DNA from: Metopolophium dirhodum
Lineage: Eukaryota; Arthropoda; Insecta; Hemiptera; Aphididae
Length of the DNA: 64,000 nt
Direction: 5' to 3'
NCBI RefSeq assembly: GCF_019925205.1
Contig: NC_083566.1
Span: forward strand, 310,001 to 374,000
Shown here: positions 60,690-64,000 of the stretch, one piece after another
Numbering within the stretch: position 1 is the first letter of the stretch
How the letters are laid out: each line of letters begins with the position of its first letter
The notes under the pieces: model-generated
Seen by the model: the letters and a program-made list of their open reading frames with translations, nothing else
What the model was told of the DNA's origin: nothing
Databases searched by the model: none
Program-made: the position numbers and the translations under genes

Positions 60690-60835
60690 CATTAGCCTAT
60701 GTAGAAATGTGGGGGAGGGTACTGTAGGTTTTGAACACGTGAGTGTTTGTTTTTAGCAATTTTTTTTAAGTGGGCACCCGTATGTAACTGCCAAGCGTCA
60801 AAACCGACGCCTTAGTCCGCTCGGCTCCGTCCCCC
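60690..60835 (-). mobile_element. tRNA-derived SINE, internally deleted copy
   Basis: On the minus strand GAGCCGAGCGGACTAAGGCG is the A-box end, and GTGCCCACTTAAAAAAAATT with CACTCACGTGTTCAAAACC is the body. Both match 52730-53003. The part with the B box is missing, so this copy is dead. Confidence 0.68.
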
Positions 60836-60845
60836 TCTTCAAATT

Positions 60846-63800
60846 AAAAGTGACCCTCTGGAGCAATTAATGATCTTTTTGCATCTACGTAATGCGGCCC
60901 TGTCTATACTTATAAATTTTAAACACAAGCAGTCCACTAGGTATATAATTTGTATGCATTACTGCGACAGTCGGATTGTAGCCCAAATCTAAACAAAAAT
61001 GCTTTTAATATTGGTTATACAAGGATGTAAGAAAAAAAGAGATTACATACAAAAATATCATAACCATAGTTGTGCGTACATCGCACATACTTACATGCCA
61101 TAAGTGATAAGTGTGATGTGTCGTTTTGACATAAAGGTATAATAATTATTGTTATTATTATTAGAGTTTGTATATTGTGATTGTGATATGAATGCAAAAA
61201 CATCATAGATAATATAAGAATTATCTATGAAAAACATGCTTAGGTTCAAGATAAGTAGATAACACTATTTTAAAAGACTAAAATGATACCTAAAGACTGG
61301 CTACTATACAGTAGTACCCATATATTAATTTTATTATTTATATAGTATGCTGTATTGCTGTATAAACAATAATATAGGTTAATATAATACTAGTAAATAG
61401 TAATACTATACTGACTATAGTGACTACTGACATACTGTAGTCGATTAGTCGAATGTTCACATCCAAACTGTATACGGGAATACGTCATCAGTGTTAAAAA
61501 TAAACTTACGCATATCCATTAATATTATTTTAGTAATTAACCACGGTATGACGTCGCATACTCACATCTGATAATCGGTAGTTCGGTACCTACTCGATGA
61601 GGTTGTGAGACGTGCAGAATGCAGATATATTATTAACTATAAGTACGCTTATTCACCATTATTAAAGTAATAATTATTGTGATAATACCATCATCAGTGG
61701 ACAATTCATATGGCATTATACATAATAATATACCTATATAGTAGGTATAGATAGCAGGCCAAGCGTGTGCGAGCGTATATTGACCCCAAGTCCCGACAGA
61801 AGAATCAACCGGTTAAACTTCTGGAAGTGTATAATATAGCAGAGTACATATTTTATCGTTAAACAACTATTATTTTAGTACCTCATTATAATATATGGGC
61901 AGTGTTTGTCAATTGATAATATTTCCAGAAGTCACGTCTCGGTCTCACCAGATATGTATCTGTTCAAAGTTCATGACTAATTATTATGATTAGGTATTTT
62001 AATGGAAAACCGTAGTTTTTGGTAGGGGAGCACCGTCTCCCTGCGCACCGTCCCCTCCTCCTCAATTTCGAGCACTGGGTACAACTAAAGTTGTATAGAT
62101 ATAGACAATTGACATAATAATAGTAGTAAGTTCAATTATAAATCTATATGACTATATAGTTTATACTTTATTTACTACTAGCTAAATTACCCGGCGTTGC
62201 ACGGGAAAAAAATTCTGATTGTTCAACTCCTTTTGGGTGTGGAAGAGATGTATTTTTAAGTGTAAATTATATTATATTTTAATGTATAGCCACAGGGATG
62301 ATCTCAAAAAAAAATCATGGGGGGGGGGGGGGGGTGTAATCTTTAAAATTGCCGACTAGAATTTGAAATTCAAAATGTTTGTTAACTATTAAGTTATTTT
62401 TAGTTATACATGCTATAAATTTATAATTTTTAAGTTTCAATTTTTAGTTTGAACTAAATTTGAAGTTGTAATTTAGAAATACCTAACTTATTATTTTTTA
62501 CTATACAAAAAATATACAGAGTGTATCTTATGTCATTGTACGCAGGTTGTTTTTAACAATTATGGATCGATGATAGGGAATTTCGTTAAAACAAAAAAAG
62601 ACACGTGTTTCTTTATTTTTTATAACATTTTCAAAATTTTTCAACACGCAGTTGTACCAATAATAAAATCGACTTTATATATAAAGATAATCAAAATGTC
62701 AATATTAATAATAATTATTATTATTGGAAGTCGATTTTACAAGTTTTATTTATAGATACAATATTTAAAACATTATAAAATAAAAAATAAAAATATTTGG
62801 AATGATTGAAATGTCAAATAATCCAAATAATTATCAAATAAATAATCAATGAATGTAGGTAGTAGGTATCTAATCTTTTAAAAAGACTATTAACATAATA
62901 ATATATTGGTTAAAATCGTGATATAAAACAAAATAATATTATTGTTAATTTTTGAAAATTATTTATTATATTTTAATTTTTTTAATGGAAAGTAGGTAAA
63001 CTATAGTACTAGTAAGTATAAAATAGTTGTAATTAAATATTAATAATATGATAATTATTACACTAATTAGCTTTTAAAAATCTTTGATCAATCATGTACC
63101 TTGTTGTCAGTAACATTTTAGTCTGAGGGATTTTTTTCCAGGATTATTCGTCGGGAGTTTTTTTTCGGGGATTTTTATTCCGCAATTTACTGTCTCTATA
63201 GTCTATACTTTAGTTCAGTGCATATTCATATTCACATTAAAATTATGTATAACAATCTTACCAATATACCGACATAAATCGTTTCCTTCAAACATATACA
63301 GGCATACAGATACAGGTAATGATATTTACCATATTTTATCATGGGCAATATAAAATAATTGTAAAGTTTAAATAAAAATTAGATAATTACATTTTTTCCC
63401 CCCAAAAAAAGTAAGAAACACCTATATTATTATTCCTTATTATTTTATTATATGAATACCTACCAGAAATATAAATTGGACGATTTATTTCCTATTGATA
63501 CATTAAATATTAATAGTAAAATCAATAGTAATAGTAATAGTAATAATATTAATAATAACACAAGTTCCTACCATCTAAAAGGCTACAATATTATTGTACC
63601 TAAAATTATATACCTACAATACATTTTTCATAATAATGAGTATATAATTATCTAAATTATAAGAATGATATTTTATAAATCAACAATATCCAGTTAGGTA
63701 ATCGACCATCAGCTAAAGATAATAATGACAATCTTATATTATGTAAACTGTATAGGTAGGGACTATATTAGGAACTAGTATGTCCTATTTACAATAATTA

Positions 63801-64000
63801 TTCCATTAGGTCGTTGTGTTTTTGAATTTCTTTCTTCCTACGTTTATATTATTTATGCATTAGTTTTGCACAGACTCACAGTACACACCTATGAGTGTAG
63901 TATAGATCAATGATAAATTTAATTTGATGAATAAATTATATATTTATATATTTAATTATATATATTTGACTAAGTATGTATTTTATTTTCTGTGTATGTG
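60846..64000. other. A/T-rich intergenic DNA at the right end
   Basis: No gene is supported. A G-run of about 16 lies at 62319-62334. TAGCTAAATTACCCGGCGTT with GCACGGG at 62180-62206 looks, from memory, like a LINE 3' end read on the opposite strand (CCCGTGCAACGCCGGG). AAT/TAG microsatellites occur at 63510-63560. ORFs at 61015, 62570 and 63452 are low-complexity. Confidence 0.4.

Overview
The window looks like chromosomal DNA of an aphid. It is very A+T-rich, its genes have short spliceosomal introns, it carries an interstitial run of the arthropod telomere unit TTAGG, and it holds an odorant-binding protein of a type I recall from aphids. The species cannot be fixed from sequence alone. Exon models below were built by hand from GT/AG sites, reading phase and protein similarity recalled from memory. 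No alignment was run.

Genes lie in two clusters. The left cluster (about 0.5-23.5 kb) holds: a minus-strand gene for a Pro/Gln/Tyr-rich low-complexity protein that runs off the left edge; Ssdp (LisH-domain, single-exon coding region, plus); a seven-exon BtpA-family gene (plus); a seven-exon DH-PH RhoGEF (minus); an Aurora kinase gene (plus) divergent from the RhoGEF; and a PBP/GOBP odorant-binding protein with a long Ser/Thr-rich extension (minus), whose TATA box and initiator are visible. The right cluster (about 50-57 kb) holds a secreted serpin with an N-glycosylation-repeat head (plus), converging on snf, the U1A/U2B'' homologue (minus).

The middle (24-50 kb) and right end (57-64 kb) show no convincing gene. 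They are filled with mobile and repetitive DNA: at least nine pieces of one long A/T-rich family (called 'R' here, left end AGATTCTGAGCGGAGCG), a Helitron-like insertion inside one R copy, non-LTR retrotransposon remnants, two copies of a tRNA-derived SINE, three short hAT-type elements (two with perfect 8-bp target duplications), a roughly 313-bp tandem array, and strong hairpins. The left cluster carries four copies of a 420-435-bp palindromic element with TTAA ends, one inside a BtpA intron.

The most unusual items are the serpin's sequon-repeat head, the extended OBP, the Helitron-like insert with an 'empty site' in the same window, the composite inverted duplication at 40.8 and 48.7 kb, the 313-bp array, a CpG-rich block at 59.7-60.3 kb of unknown origin, and a frame problem at the Aurora exon 2/3 junction. 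I did not find a clear new multi-gene system.
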